Positions 36,543 to 45,074 are shown, counted from the stretch's first letter. The stretch is 64,000 nucleotides of DNA from Poriferisodalis sp965208925 (GCF_965208925.1 NZ_OZ242364.1:3286001-3350000), one strand, 5' to 3'. Notes: generated by a model from the letters alone, not told the origin. Numbers and translations are program-made.

Positions 36543-36548
36543 AGGCTA
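36543..36548 (-). promoter_or_regulatory. Putative -10 box (TAGCCT) for the DUF2442-DUF4160 unit
   Basis: The hexamer is identical to the one before uvrB and has the same seven-base spacing to the ATG. This makes a leaderless two-gene transcript likely. Confidence 0.45.
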
Positions 36549-36720
36549 TCCGCCTACCGTCACCGTCTCGGCGAACGCATCCTCCCGAGCCGCAAACCGA
36601 CCCAAGTGGACCCTTCGATGTCACACCGCTCGCGTAGACATTGACATGTGTTCACGGGCATGCGTGGCCAGCGAGGCGCTCGGGAGACGCAACGAACTAT
36701 GGCCATCAGGAGACGATGAC

Positions 36721-37977
36721 GTGGATGTGATCGAAGTTGAATTCGTGCCGAGCCAATTGGCGCCGGGTTTCGAGCCTGCAGCGGGTGTTCCTCAGAACGT
36801 CACCTGGAACGCTGGCACCCAAACGCTGACTCTCGTCTCCGCCACCGACGAGACGCTGGCCGTTGGGACTGAATTCGCAGTGAACGTGCTCCGGGCTGGC
36901 CCTGGCCATGGCGATGCCATCCGCTACGGAAGTGGCGATGGCGACGCCAACCGCCTCGGCGATGGAGATGGAGATGCTGCCCGGCACGGCAGCGGAAACG
37001 GTGACGCCAATCGTGAGGGCTACGGAGACGGCAATGCGACGCGCCTCGGCGAGGGCGAGGGGGATGCAACTCGCGGTGGGATCGGTGACGGGAACGCTCA
37101 ACGGGGCGATGATGGCTCGGGCGACGCGATTCGTCTTGGGCGTGGCGAAGGACATGCCATTCGAGACGGGAGCGGGGCCGGCCGAGCGATACGCGAAGGA
37201 TCCGGCGACGGAGACGCTCGCAGGTATGGCCTCGGCGATGGAGCCGCTGCCCGGGAAGGCGACGGCGACGGCGACGCCGTGCGACAGGGCGAGGGCATCG
37301 GCTACGCAGCGCGAGACGGCGGCGGTCAAGGTGACGCCAGGCGACTCGGCAACGGACACGGGAACGCCCGTCGCGACGGGCGCGGCCACGGGCACGCATG
37401 GCGCTACGGAAGTGGTGAAGGCAACGCAGTCCGAGACGGCAGCGGCGACGGACATGCTTACCGCTACGACGAAGGACGCGGATATGCGTGGCGCGACGGC
37501 AACGGCAACGGCAACGCAGAGCGCAACGGCGAGGGCGAGGGCTATGCCGCCCGGGACGGCAGCGGCGACGGCCACGCCATTCGTGCCGGCTCAGGCCCCG
37601 GCGATGCTTGGCGAGACGGCACGGGACACGGTCATGCAATTCGCGAAGGCGTCGAACTCGGTGATGCGTGGCGCGACGGCAACGGCGACGGTCACGCATT
37701 TCGATATGGCGGTCGAGGTGACGCGTGGCGAAATGGCACTGGCGAAGGCCACGCCCTTCGATTTGACCCGGGAAATGACGCAGGCGACGCAGTCCGCAGC
37801 GGAGTGGGCGCAGGGCGGGCTTGGAAGGGCACTTGCGAAGACGGAAGCCCACCGCTACAGGCCGGCGGGTTCGCTCGACTTGTCCGCGGAATTCGCTCGG
37901 ACCGCTTGCCCTCTGCGGATGGCGACAAAAGAATGCGGACGCCCGAAACAGTTGCAAGCAACGATGACACCGGCTGA
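36721..37977 (+). CDS. Protein with about 31 decapeptide repeats (xGxGxAxRxG)
   Basis: I do not recognise the family. From GTG 36721, with AGGAG eight bases upstream, the protein is 418 residues; an in-frame ATG at 36646 would add 25 residues without a ribosome binding site. Residues 1-60 look like a small beta-rich domain (QTLTLVSATDETLAVGTEF). Residues 61-370 are tandem decapeptides xGxGxAxRxG, the first 27 in perfect phase. Ala at position 6 and Arg at position 8 are invariant except for one Lys. Position 7 drifts from small or polar to Trp/Tyr/Phe toward the C terminus. The tail (371-418) is ordinary. No signal peptide. The alternation of Gly with polar residues suggests a beta-solenoid or roll; RTX nonapeptides are similar in spirit but have Asp where this has Ala. 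Confidence 0.75.
   Translation: MDVIEVEFVPSQLAPGFEPAAGVPQNVTWNAGTQTLTLVSATDETLAVGTEFAVNVLRAGPGHGDAIRYGSGDGDANRLGDGDGDAARHGSGNGDANREGYGDGNATRLGEGEGDATRGGIGDGNAQRGDDGSGDAIRLGRGEGHAIRDGSGAGRAIREGSGDGDARRYGLGDGAAAREGDGDGDAVRQGEGIGYAARDGGGQGDARRLGNGHGNARRDGRGHGHAWRYGSGEGNAVRDGSGDGHAYRYDEGRGYAWRDGNGNGNAERNGEGEGYAARDGSGDGHAIRAGSGPGDAWRDGTGHGHAIREGVELGDAWRDGNGDGHAFRYGGRGDAWRNGTGEGHALRFDPGNDAGDAVRSGVGAGRAWKGTCEDGSPPLQAGGFARLVRGIRSDRLPSADGDKRMRTPETVASNDDTG
36901..37830 (+). repeat. 30-base tandem coding repeat array
   Basis: About 31 units encode the decapeptides. Most are exactly 30 bases, with a few late units of 27 or 36. Third-codon positions differ freely between units (for example GCC, GCG, GCT and GCA for the fixed alanine), so the amino acid pattern and not the DNA is conserved. 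The period, a multiple of three, keeps several other frames open without stops. Confidence 0.9.
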
Positions 37978-38181
37978 TCCAAGTGCTGCAACCAGGCCCA
38001 CACCACCTCGAGGTATCGGCACGCAGTGTTCCCTGGGTTAGGTCTGGGCACGTCGCGGCCTGCTGACCTGCGAGAACGAGACTCCCAACGTGAGCGCCAA
38101 CACGCCGTGAGGGCACCTTGCCGCTCGCTGACCAGCCAACACTGACTTCGATTTGCCCCGTTCGCTCTGTCAACGTATCGC

Positions 38182-38187
38182 TAGCGT
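38182..38187 (+). promoter_or_regulatory. Putative -10 box (TAGCGT) for the leaderless EVE-like gene
   Basis: TAGCGT ends six bases before GTG 38194, and no ribosome binding site is visible. The same hexamer and context (CGCTAGCGTG) occurs before the small gene at 60693. Confidence 0.45.
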
Positions 38188-38193
38188 GGCCAG

Positions 38194-38661
38194 GTGGTCA
38201 TACACGACGAGTTCACACCGACCTACCTGCTGACTTGGCAACCGAAGGCATGGGATCTTGAGCAACCGGAGTACGACGCGCGAGTCGTGATTACTCGCGA
38301 CACCTGTGGCTTCATCAACGGCTACTCCCTCGGTACGAACTTCCGGAGAATCCGATCTGGCGACCATGTACTGCTGTATCGACACGGCGATGATGGCGGC
38401 GTTGTCGCATGCGGCGTCGTCGCCGACGACCCCTACCCGCGTGACGAGTTCGGCAAGGAGATCGATGAAGCGACGAACTCGCAGTGGTGGATCGAAGTCC
38501 GCTGGACTAAGTGGGTGCCGCTGGACGCACGCCTGACGCGCGACGAACTCAAGAGGCTGGCACCCCTCACCTTCAGAGCACCGGTCCAAGCCTCGGGAAG
38601 GGGCGTCGATGCGAGTGAAGCCGGCAAGCTTTGGGCCGCCTTCTGGAACACACAGCATTAG
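38194..38661 (+). CDS. EVE/PUA-like domain protein
   Basis: Single-domain protein of 155 residues from GTG 38194. The order YLLTWQPKAW, a central GDHVLLYRHG strand pair, a GVVACGVVADDPY strand and a WWIEVRWTKWVPL segment fit the EVE fold of the PUA superfamily. EVE domains bind modified bases in DNA or RNA and are often found near restriction systems. No nuclease or methyltransferase is adjacent here. Base composition is a little lower in G+C than in flanking genes, suggesting an acquired gene. The 216 bases before it contain no other gene that I can support. Confidence 0.65.
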   Translation: MVIHDEFTPTYLLTWQPKAWDLEQPEYDARVVITRDTCGFINGYSLGTNFRRIRSGDHVLLYRHGDDGGVVACGVVADDPYPRDEFGKEIDEATNSQWWIEVRWTKWVPLDARLTRDELKRLAPLTFRAPVQASGRGVDASEAGKLWAAFWNTQH

Positions 38662-38803
38662 CGGCACGCTTGGGCGGGGGCGTAGCGCGGGCAGCAGCCA
38701 TTCCCGGCTACGGAGTCGGTTCGACGATCACCCGGTAAGGATTCCTACAGCGCGTCCATCACAACGGTCGCACTGCCGCCTATCGCGTCGATTGACTGAT
38801 ATC

Positions 38804-39688
38804 TCAGACTGCGAGGCGCTCGCTGAGATATTCGGCCACCCGTGCCACACCCTCGTCGGCTTCGGGGAAGAGCCCCGCCATCGAATGCCAGACGTGGATC
38901 ATTTCGGGCCATACCTCCAGCGTCACGTCGACGCCGGAGGTGCGGGCCTTGTGTGCCAGGCGTTCGCTGTCGCTCAGCAGCACCTCGTCGTCGCCGCAGT
39001 GGATCAGCAGCGGCGGCAAGCCCGAGAGGTCGCCTTCAAGCGGCGACGCGTAGGGATCGGTGGCGTTGCCGTCGGGGCCGAGGAAGGCTCCTGCGATCCG
39101 GGTGAGATCGTCGGCGGTCACCATCGGGTCGCGGTCCGAGCGGGTGACCGCGCTCTCGCCAGTGCCCGACATGTCCACCCACGGCGAGATGGGTACGGCT
39201 GCGGCCGGCAGCGGCAGCCCGAGGTCGCGCAGCTTCATGAGCGTTGACATGGTCAGCCCGCCGCCTGCGGAATCGCCCGCGATGGCGATCTTGTCGGCGG
39301 AGTGGCCTCTGTCGAGCAGCCAGCGATACACCGCAACCGAGTCCTCCACCGGCGCCGGGTGGGGATGCTCGGGCGCCAAGCGGTAGTCGACCGAAAGCAC
39401 TGGGCAGCCCAGCTTGAGGGCCAAGCTGCCGGTGAGGTTCCGGTGCGAGCCGATGGATCCGGCGACATAGCCGCCGCCGTGCACGTACTGCACGATGGCG
39501 TCGCCGGTGGTCTCGTCGGGCGTCTGCATCTCGCACGGAACGCCGTTGGCGTCCACCATCTCGCCGGTGACGCCGGCCGGCAGCGGACGAGCGGTGAGCT
39601 CGATGCCCTTGCGCATGGCATCGATGTCGGCAGACATGTCCTGCGACGCAATGATCTCGCGGATTCTGTAGAACGCTTCGCTTGCCAT
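38804..39688 (-). CDS. Alpha/beta hydrolase, hormone-sensitive-lipase-like
   Basis: Esterase-type hydrolase of 294 residues. The oxyanion-hole motif is YVHGGGYVAG, the nucleophile is the Ser in GDSAGGGL, the acid lies in the GDDEVLLSDS region, and the catalytic His is in HVWHSMAG. ATG 39688 has GGGGAGGG four bases upstream. It is divergent from the SDR gene. The natural ester is unknown; short-chain esters are typical of the family. The 142-base space downstream toward the EVE gene holds nothing that I can support. Confidence 0.88.
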   Translation of the reverse strand: MASEAFYRIREIIASQDMSADIDAMRKGIELTARPLPAGVTGEMVDANGVPCEMQTPDETTGDAIVQYVHGGGYVAGSIGSHRNLTGSLALKLGCPVLSVDYRLAPEHPHPAPVEDSVAVYRWLLDRGHSADKIAIAGDSAGGGLTMSTLMKLRDLGLPLPAAAVPISPWVDMSGTGESAVTRSDRDPMVTADDLTRIAGAFLGPDGNATDPYASPLEGDLSGLPPLLIHCGDDEVLLSDSERLAHKARTSGVDVTLEVWPEMIHVWHSMAGLFPEADEGVARVAEYLSERLAV

Positions 39689-39846
39689 CGAGCCCTCCCC
39701 TGTGTCGGCCCGCATCGGGACGATCTGATCGGCCGCCACAACGTAGCCACGTTGGCAAGACGAGGCCCGACGTGGAGTCGTAGTGTCGATGCGCCGCGTC
39801 GGTGAGGGGTGCCGGCACGGCCGGAATCCGACGAGGGAGGCCACCC

Positions 39847-40641
39847 ATGCTGCTCGAGAACAAGATCGCAATCGTGACGGGAGGGGCATCGGGCATCGGC
39901 GAAGCCAGCGCGAAGCGCTTCGCTTCCGAGGGTGCGTCGGTGCTGGTGGTCGACATCCGTCGAGAGCGGGCCGAGACCGTAGCCGAAGCCATCGCACAGG
40001 CCGGAGGCGAAGCACACGGATTCGGTGCCAACGTTGCCGAACCGGATGATGTCGAGGCAATGGTGGCCGCGGCCGTCGACCGCTGGGGCGGCCTCGACGT
40101 GCTCTATAGCAATGCGGGCACGATTCGCCCAGGTACCGCCGTGGAGCTGGAGCCTCGTGACTGGGACCTCGTGATGAACGTCAATGTCCGGTCGGTGTAC
40201 CTAGGCGCCAAGTACGCAGTGCCGGCCATGGAGGCTCGCGGCGGCGGTTCGATCATCAACACGGCGTCGATCAGCGGCTTGCACGGCGACGGCGGTTCGG
40301 TGGTGTACGCCGCCTCCAAGGCAGCTGTCATCAACCTGACGCGGGCGCTGTCCACCGATCACGCCCCCGACGGTGTACGCGTCAACGCCATCTGCCCCGG
40401 CACCATCCAAACGCCGCCCGTGCAACGGATGATGCAGGACCCTGTGGCACTCGAACGCAACCTGGCGGCCCACGCACTGCGCCGCCTCGGCCATCCCGAA
40501 GAGATCGCGAGCGTCGCCGCCTGGCTGGCCAGCGACGAATCGTCATTCATAACCGGCGAAGCCATCGTCGTGGACGGCGGCTTGCGAGCGCAGTCGCCCC
40601 TAGGCCGCCTAGCCGACCCCCGCCCCGCCCACCTCCGCTAG
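39847..40641 (+). CDS. Short-chain dehydrogenase/reductase
   Basis: NAD(P)-dependent oxidoreductase of 264 residues. The cofactor motif TGGASGIG is at about residues 11-18. An Asp at the end of strand 2 (VVDIRRE) favours NAD. The SNAG motif, the serine of NTASISG and the YAASK motif complete the active site. ATG 39847 has GAGGGAGG six bases upstream. The substrate is unknown. It is convergent with fabZ and is unlikely to be the FASII reductase, since fabG is in its own operon. Confidence 0.88.
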   Translation: MLLENKIAIVTGGASGIGEASAKRFASEGASVLVVDIRRERAETVAEAIAQAGGEAHGFGANVAEPDDVEAMVAAAVDRWGGLDVLYSNAGTIRPGTAVELEPRDWDLVMNVNVRSVYLGAKYAVPAMEARGGGSIINTASISGLHGDGGSVVYAASKAAVINLTRALSTDHAPDGVRVNAICPGTIQTPPVQRMMQDPVALERNLAAHALRRLGHPEEIASVAAWLASDESSFITGEAIVVDGGLRAQSPLGRLADPRPAHLR

Positions 40642-40660
40642 CCAGCGACGGGCTCGCCGG

Positions 40661-41107
40661 TCAGTCGGTGGCGTTGGCAATGAGGAACATCATCGAGGCT
40701 TCGCAGGCGGCCTGGCCGTTGACGCTGGCGGTTCCGGAGGCACGGCCGGCTCGGGCCGACAGGCGGTCGATCGTGGCTTCGAGGCGCAGCGTGTCGCCTG
40801 GGACGACCTGGCGGCGGAAGCGGGCCTTGTCGATGCCGCCGAACAGCGCCAGCTTGCCGTCGAGCGACGACGCCGAAGCTGCGGCGAGGCCGGCGGTCTG
40901 GGCCAGGGCCTCGACCATCAAGACCCCGGGCAGCGTTGGGCGGCCCGGGAAGTGACCGGCGAAGAACTCCTCGTCGCCGGTCAGGTGCCACAGCGCGACG
41001 CAGCGTTCGCCGGGCTGGAGTTCGACGATCTCGTCGACCAGCAGGAACGGTGCCCGGTGCGGCAGCAGCTCGTCGGGTCGCGGGAACTCGCTCTCGGAGT
41101 CAGTCAC
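40661..41107 (-). CDS. fabZ: 3-hydroxyacyl-ACP dehydratase
   Basis: Hot-dog-fold dehydratase of FASII, 148 residues. The catalytic His is in GHFPGRPTLPG and the Glu in MVEALAQTAG. The start is GTG 41107, seven bases after a TAGCTT box. It is at the end of a long minus-strand run but separated from the other fab genes by 25 kb, and carries its own promoter. Confidence 0.92.
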   Translation of the reverse strand: MTDSESEFPRPDELLPHRAPFLLVDEIVELQPGERCVALWHLTGDEEFFAGHFPGRPTLPGVLMVEALAQTAGLAAASASSLDGKLALFGGIDKARFRRQVVPGDTLRLEATIDRLSARAGRASGTASVNGQAACEASMMFLIANATD

Positions 41108-41114
41108 CGGTGCG

Positions 41115-41120
41115 AAGCTA
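41115..41120 (-). promoter_or_regulatory. Putative -10 box (TAGCTT) for leaderless fabZ
   Basis: On the minus strand TAGCTT ends seven bases before GTG 41107. No ribosome binding site is visible, so a leaderless transcript is inferred. Confidence 0.45.
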
Positions 41121-41143
41121 GCGAGCCAGCTAGGAACTGCGGA

Positions 41144-41539
41144 TCACTCGGCGCCGAAGGTGCTGCGCTGGTAGGCGACTACTGCGGCGATCTCGGCGTC
41201 GGTGAGAATGCCGCCGAATGGGGGCATCGAGCCTCGACCGGTCCACACCACCGACAGGTGGTTGCGAACGCTCAAGCGCTCGTCGACACCGCCGAGTGCG
41301 GCGCCGACGCCGCCACTGCCGTCGCTGCCGTGACAGACCGAGCAGCTGTCGTCGAAGACCTCGCTCCCGAGCACCACGTCGGCGCTGGCGAATGCCTGCT
41401 CCAACCTGTCGAGGTCGGCTTCGCTCGCATCTGCGCCGCCGCAGCCGGCGAGGCTGAGCGCAGCGACCAGCGCCGCCGCGGCCGTCAGCCAGCGGGCACG
41501 TCGCGCATTGGCGGGCCGGCGCGGGACCGCCGGCCTCAT
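41144..41539 (-). CDS. Cytochrome c lipoprotein, single heme
   Basis: Membrane-anchored c-type cytochrome of 131 residues. A signal peptide with lipobox LSLAGC places C33 as the lipidated residue. The heme-attachment site is C66-S-V-C69-H70 and the likely sixth ligand is M105 in GSMPPFGG. Such small cytochromes shuttle electrons outside the membrane. Its start overlaps the stop of the HIT-like gene by four bases, an odd pairing since the partner is cytoplasmic. Confidence 0.88.
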   Translation of the reverse strand: MRPAVPRRPANARRARWLTAAAALVAALSLAGCGGADASEADLDRLEQAFASADVVLGSEVFDDSCSVCHGSDGSGGVGAALGGVDERLSVRNHLSVVWTGRGSMPPFGGILTDAEIAAVVAYQRSTFGAE

Positions 41540-41934
41540 CGGGTCACCCGTGGCGTGCCGACGCCGGTGTAACGGCTCGGCGGCTCGTTCCAGCGGCGGG
41601 ACATCCAGTCGGCATCGCGGTAGTGAGCGTGAAAGTGGTCGGGGATCTGGCGCATCACCTGATCCACCCTCCCACCTTCGGGCCCGAATCTCTGTTCACC
41701 CGCTTCGACCAGTCGAGCCAACATCGCGGCCAACTCCTCGGGGGGCGGCTCGGTGCCGTGATGCTTCCAAACCACCATCGGGGTCGCGCACACTTCGCAG
41801 TCCGCCACCCAGCACAGCTCGTCCTCGAAGTACCAGTGCGTGAACCGGGCGGCCTCGCACAACTCGCAATCGGGGTCGTGCGCCGCGGGATCTGTCGGGG
41901 ACGACTCGGCGGGATCCGGATTGGCGTGACTCAC
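41536..41934 (-). CDS. HIT-like protein
   Basis: Protein of 132 residues. CELC near residue 23 and a second CEVC pair could bind zinc. The HFHAHY segment resembles the H-x-H-x-H triad of histidine-triad nucleotide hydrolases and is in the right place near the C terminus. The preceding HTHW(Y) and D-x-(V)CATPMVV segment fits the HIT strand order. The start is GTG 41934. It follows trpA by 16 bases on the same strand. The substrate is unknown, and I am less sure of the family than for most genes here. Confidence 0.6.
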   Translation of the reverse strand: MSHANPDPAESSPTDPAAHDPDCELCEAARFTHWYFEDELCWVADCEVCATPMVVWKHHGTEPPPEELAAMLARLVEAGEQRFGPEGGRVDQVMRQIPDHFHAHYRDADWMSRRWNEPPSRYTGVGTPRVTR

Positions 41935-41950
41935 CGTCTCACCGCGATCA

Positions 41951-42757
41951 CTACCCGCGATCGAGTGCTGCCCGGTAGGTCGCCACCAGTTCGCCGACTG
42001 CCTCGGGTCCGTCGGACATCAGCGTGCGGACGACGGCCGAGCCGATGACCGCCCCATCGGACACCTGGCAGGCCTCCACGGCCTGGGCGGGCGAGCCGAT
42101 GCCGACGCCGGTGAGGACCGGCCGATCAGTGACGGCCTGGCACCGCGCCGCGATCTGGGTGGCAGTGCTTGCCAGCGCGGAACGTTCCCCGGTGACGCCG
42201 AGCAGCCCGACGGCATAGACGAAACCGCGAGACGCTCCGCACAAGTCCGCAAGACGGTGGTCGGGCGTGGTGGGGGCCGCCAGCAGGATCGCCTCGATGC
42301 CGATCGCAGCGGAATCTGCGAGCCACGATCCTGCCTCGACGTAAGGAAGGTCAGGAAGAATCGCCCCCGACACACCCGCTTCGACGAGCGCAGAGGCGAA
42401 TCGCTCGTGACCCTGGTGGTGACAGAGGTTGTAGTAGGTCATGACTGCGTGGGGAATGCCGGTGTCGAGGGCACGCGCCTCTTCCAGCACCGAAGCCGGA
42501 GTCGCCCCTTCGGCCAGGGCAGCGGTTGACGCCTGCTGGATGACCGGCCCGTCGATCACCGGGTCGGAGAAGGGGATACCGATCTCGATGGCATCCGCGC
42601 CTGCCGCCGCGGCTGCTTCCACGGCGCGTTGCCAACCCTGGTAGCCACCCGTGACGTAGGGGATGAGCAGCTTCGCGCCAGCCTGACGCCGAGCTCGCAA
42701 ATGCGTCTCGAGCGCACCGAACCCTTCGGCCCCGGCGGGTCCGGATACGTCGGTCAC
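41951..42757 (-). CDS. trpA: Tryptophan synthase alpha subunit
   Basis: Cleaves indole-3-glycerol phosphate to indole for the beta subunit; 268 residues of TIM-barrel fold. The catalytic Glu is in DAIEIGIPFSDP and the Asp in AILPDLPYVE. GVTGERSAL forms the phosphate-binding loop. The start is GTG 42757, with GAGG eight bases upstream, ten bases after trpB, so the subunits are made together. Confidence 0.95.
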   Translation of the reverse strand: MTDVSGPAGAEGFGALETHLRARRQAGAKLLIPYVTGGYQGWQRAVEAAAAAGADAIEIGIPFSDPVIDGPVIQQASTAALAEGATPASVLEEARALDTGIPHAVMTYYNLCHHQGHERFASALVEAGVSGAILPDLPYVEAGSWLADSAAIGIEAILLAAPTTPDHRLADLCGASRGFVYAVGLLGVTGERSALASTATQIAARCQAVTDRPVLTGVGIGSPAQAVEACQVSDGAVIGSAVVRTLMSDGPEAVGELVATYRAALDRG

Positions 42758-42767
42758 GAGTGCGACC

Positions 42768-44012
42768 TCACTCGCTCAACCCATGCATGCCGAGCACGTC
42801 CATCATCTGGTCGACGTCCTTGTCGCCCCGTCCCGATAGGTTCATCAGCACCGTCTGGCCCTGGATCTCCGGGGCTGCGCGCACGATCCATGCGAGCGCA
42901 TGAGCGCACTCCAGCGCCGGGATGATGCCCTCGGCCCTGCTCATCAGCGTGAACGCCTCCACCACCTCGTCGTCGGTCACGCTCGGGTATTCGGCACGGC
43001 CGATCGCCGCGAGATAGGCGTGCTCGGGCCCGACGCCGGGGTAATCCAGCCCGGCCGAGATCGACTCGGCTTCCATCACCTGGCCCACTTCGTCCTGCAT
43101 GAGGTAGCTGGTCATGCCGTGCACCACGCCGGGCACGCCGCGCCCGACCGCGGCGCCGCCCGCAGGCTCGACGCCCACGAGCCGTGCGTCGCCGTCGGCG
43201 AATCCCGAGAAGATCCCAGCGGCGTTGCTGCCCCCGCCGACGCACGCCACCACCACGTCAGGGGCGCCGCCGGTCAGGTCCTTGCACTGCGCAGCGGCCT
43301 CGTCGCCGAGGATGTGGTGGAAGGTGCGCACCATCCACGGGTAGGGATGGGGGCCCATCACCGAGCCGAGGCAGTAATGCGTGTTCTCGACGGTGGCCAC
43401 CCAGTCCCGCAGCGCCTCGTTGACGGCGTCCTTCAGCGTGCGGCTGCCGGACTGCACCGATTCCACCTCGGATCCCAGCAGTCGCATGCGGAACACATTG
43501 AGAGCTTGCCGATCGACGTCGACGGCGCCCATGTAGACCTTGCACTCCATCCCCAGCAGCGCCGCGGCGGTGGCCGTGGCGACGCCGTGCTGGCCGGCGC
43601 CCGTCTCGGCCACGAGCCGCGTCTTGCCCATGCGCTGGGCCAGCAGCGCCTGCCCGATGACGTTGTTGATCTTGTGCGAGCCGGTGTGATTGAGATCCTC
43701 CCGCTTGACCAGCAGGCGCAGGCCGAGCTGGCGCGACAGGTTGCGGCACTCAGTCAGGGGCGAGGGCCGGCCCCCGTAGTCGCGCAGCGTGGTCTCGAAT
43801 TCGGCCACAAACGACGGATCGGCCCACGCCTCGCGGAAAGCTGCTTCGAGCTCCTCGCAGGCTGCCACCAACGTTTCGGGAACGAACCGGCCGCCGAAGT
43901 CGCCAAAGCGGCCGTCAGTCGTGGGCTCGCCCATGACCGACCGGGAAATCGCCGTGGGCTCGCCCTTAGCCGATCGGGTGCTCGACGCGGGCCCGTCCAT
44001 CTCTGCTGCCAT
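42768..44012 (-). CDS. trpB: Tryptophan synthase beta subunit
   Basis: PLP enzyme that joins indole and serine to make tryptophan; 414 residues from ATG 44012. The cofactor lysine lies in HTGSHKINN, and the phosphate loop reads GGGSNAAG. FGDFGGRFVPETL marks the normal family start, so about 30 residues precede it; an internal ATG (MGEPTTDGRF) is a possible alternative start. It follows trpF by 12 bases. Confidence 0.95.
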   Translation of the reverse strand: MAAEMDGPASSTRSAKGEPTAISRSVMGEPTTDGRFGDFGGRFVPETLVAACEELEAAFREAWADPSFVAEFETTLRDYGGRPSPLTECRNLSRQLGLRLLVKREDLNHTGSHKINNVIGQALLAQRMGKTRLVAETGAGQHGVATATAAALLGMECKVYMGAVDVDRQALNVFRMRLLGSEVESVQSGSRTLKDAVNEALRDWVATVENTHYCLGSVMGPHPYPWMVRTFHHILGDEAAAQCKDLTGGAPDVVVACVGGGSNAAGIFSGFADGDARLVGVEPAGGAAVGRGVPGVVHGMTSYLMQDEVGQVMEAESISAGLDYPGVGPEHAYLAAIGRAEYPSVTDDEVVEAFTLMSRAEGIIPALECAHALAWIVRAAPEIQGQTVLMNLSGRGDKDVDQMMDVLGMHGLSE

Positions 44013-44024
44013 GTCGTCCTTCGC

Positions 44025-44699
44025 TCAGTCGTCTCGCCAGTCGTACGGCGCCTCAGGTCCCGGCTCGGTCGGCTCGCCGGTGTCCTCGTAGAGGGCACCG
44101 GCCTCCTTGGCTGCAGCGACGAACTCACGCATGGCGAGCACGTCCTTGCGGCCTGGTTCGGATTCGACACCCGACGCCACGTCCACGCCCCACGGCCGCA
44201 CCACCTCGATGGCCTGCGCCACGTTCGAAGCGCGCAGCCCGCCTGCGAGCAGCAGCCTCATGCCGCGATCCCTGCCTTCGAGCTGGCGCCAGTCGAACAC
44301 ACGGCCGCTGCCGGGTTCGGAACCGTCCAGCATGAGCACCGAGGCGCCGTAGTCGCGCACGCGTTCCACATTGGGATCGCCGGCGACGAACGCCTTGATG
44401 AGCCCGGGCACCCGCTCGGCGATCCAGCGGCTGTCGGCCGTGGTCTCGTTGCCGTGCAGCTGGGCCAGCCGCAAGCCCGCGCCGTCCATGATCTGCACGA
44501 CTCGCTCGGGCAGTTCGTTGCGGAACACGCCGACGGTGACAACCCCGCCCGGCAGCCGGCGAACGATGTCGCGCGCCAGCCGCGGGGAGATCTGCCGCGG
44601 CGATCCGGGCACGAAGTTGAAGCCGACGGCGTCGGCGCCCATGCCGACGGCGACGAGCGCGTCCTCTTCGTTGGTGACGCCACAGATCTTTACGAACAT
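44025..44699 (-). CDS. trpF: Phosphoribosylanthranilate isomerase
   Basis: Isomerises phosphoribosylanthranilate in tryptophan synthesis; 224 residues. The motifs KICGVTN at the start, QLHGNE in the middle and LLAGGLRASNV plus DVASGVESEPGRKD near the end are diagnostic. Many actinobacteria use the dual enzyme PriA for this step; here a dedicated TrpF is present and the hisA gene looks like a plain HisA. The last 25 residues are an acidic tail. Confidence 0.95.
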   Translation of the reverse strand: MFVKICGVTNEEDALVAVGMGADAVGFNFVPGSPRQISPRLARDIVRRLPGGVVTVGVFRNELPERVVQIMDGAGLRLAQLHGNETTADSRWIAERVPGLIKAFVAGDPNVERVRDYGASVLMLDGSEPGSGRVFDWRQLEGRDRGMRLLLAGGLRASNVAQAIEVVRPWGVDVASGVESEPGRKDVLAMREFVAAAKEAGALYEDTGEPTEPGPEAPYDWRDD

Positions 44700-44759
44700 G
44701 TCACTACCGGCATGCCAGCCGACCCCTTGCGCCGCGGCGGGCCTTGGGAGGCGCCAGGG

Positions 44760-45074
44760 TCAGAAGTCGAGGCCCTTGGCCACGGCCGGGTCCAGGAAGA
44801 TGAGCTCGGGGCGGGCTGCCATGAACTCGCGCGTCGCCTGTCCGAATACCTTCATCTGCTCGGAGCCGCCATGGGCTGCGAGCGCATCCTGGTCGCTGTA
44901 CAGCTCGTAGAACCACACCACGTCGGCATCGTTCTGATCCTTGTGGGCGGCGTACACCTCGGTGCCCGGCTCGCCCGCGACATTGCTCATGCCGATGTCG
45001 GCAATCACCGCGAGCAGCTCGTCGCGCATGCCTTCCTTTGCGGTCAGCTTGGCCAAGAGTGCCGTCTTTGCCAT
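44760..45074 (-). CDS. Antibiotic biosynthesis monooxygenase (ABM) domain protein
   Basis: Small protein of 104 residues with the ferredoxin-like ABM fold (LLAKLTAKEGMRDELL, then WFYELYSDQDALAAHGGSE). Relatives such as YgiN act as quinol monooxygenases without a metal cofactor; many have no known role. ATG 45074 has GGGAG seven bases upstream. It is inserted between ygfZ and trpF, and nothing ties it to tryptophan synthesis. Confidence 0.8.
   Translation of the reverse strand: MAKTALLAKLTAKEGMRDELLAVIADIGMSNVAGEPGTEVYAAHKDQNDADVVWFYELYSDQDALAAHGGSEQMKVFGQATREFMAARPELIFLDPAVAKGLDF

Noticed and set aside
36641..36646. TTGACA as a -35 element for the repeat gene
   Set aside because: No -10 hexamer lies 16-18 bases downstream, so a promoter cannot be supported there.
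36901..37830. CRISPR array
   Set aside because: The 30-base periodicity is coding, units have no separate spacers, and no cas gene is near.
36908..38041. Second forward frame and a reverse frame open across the decapeptide repeat
   Set aside because: A 30-base period removes stops from several frames at once. Only the frame with AGGAG before GTG 36721 shows residue conservation with silent-site variation.
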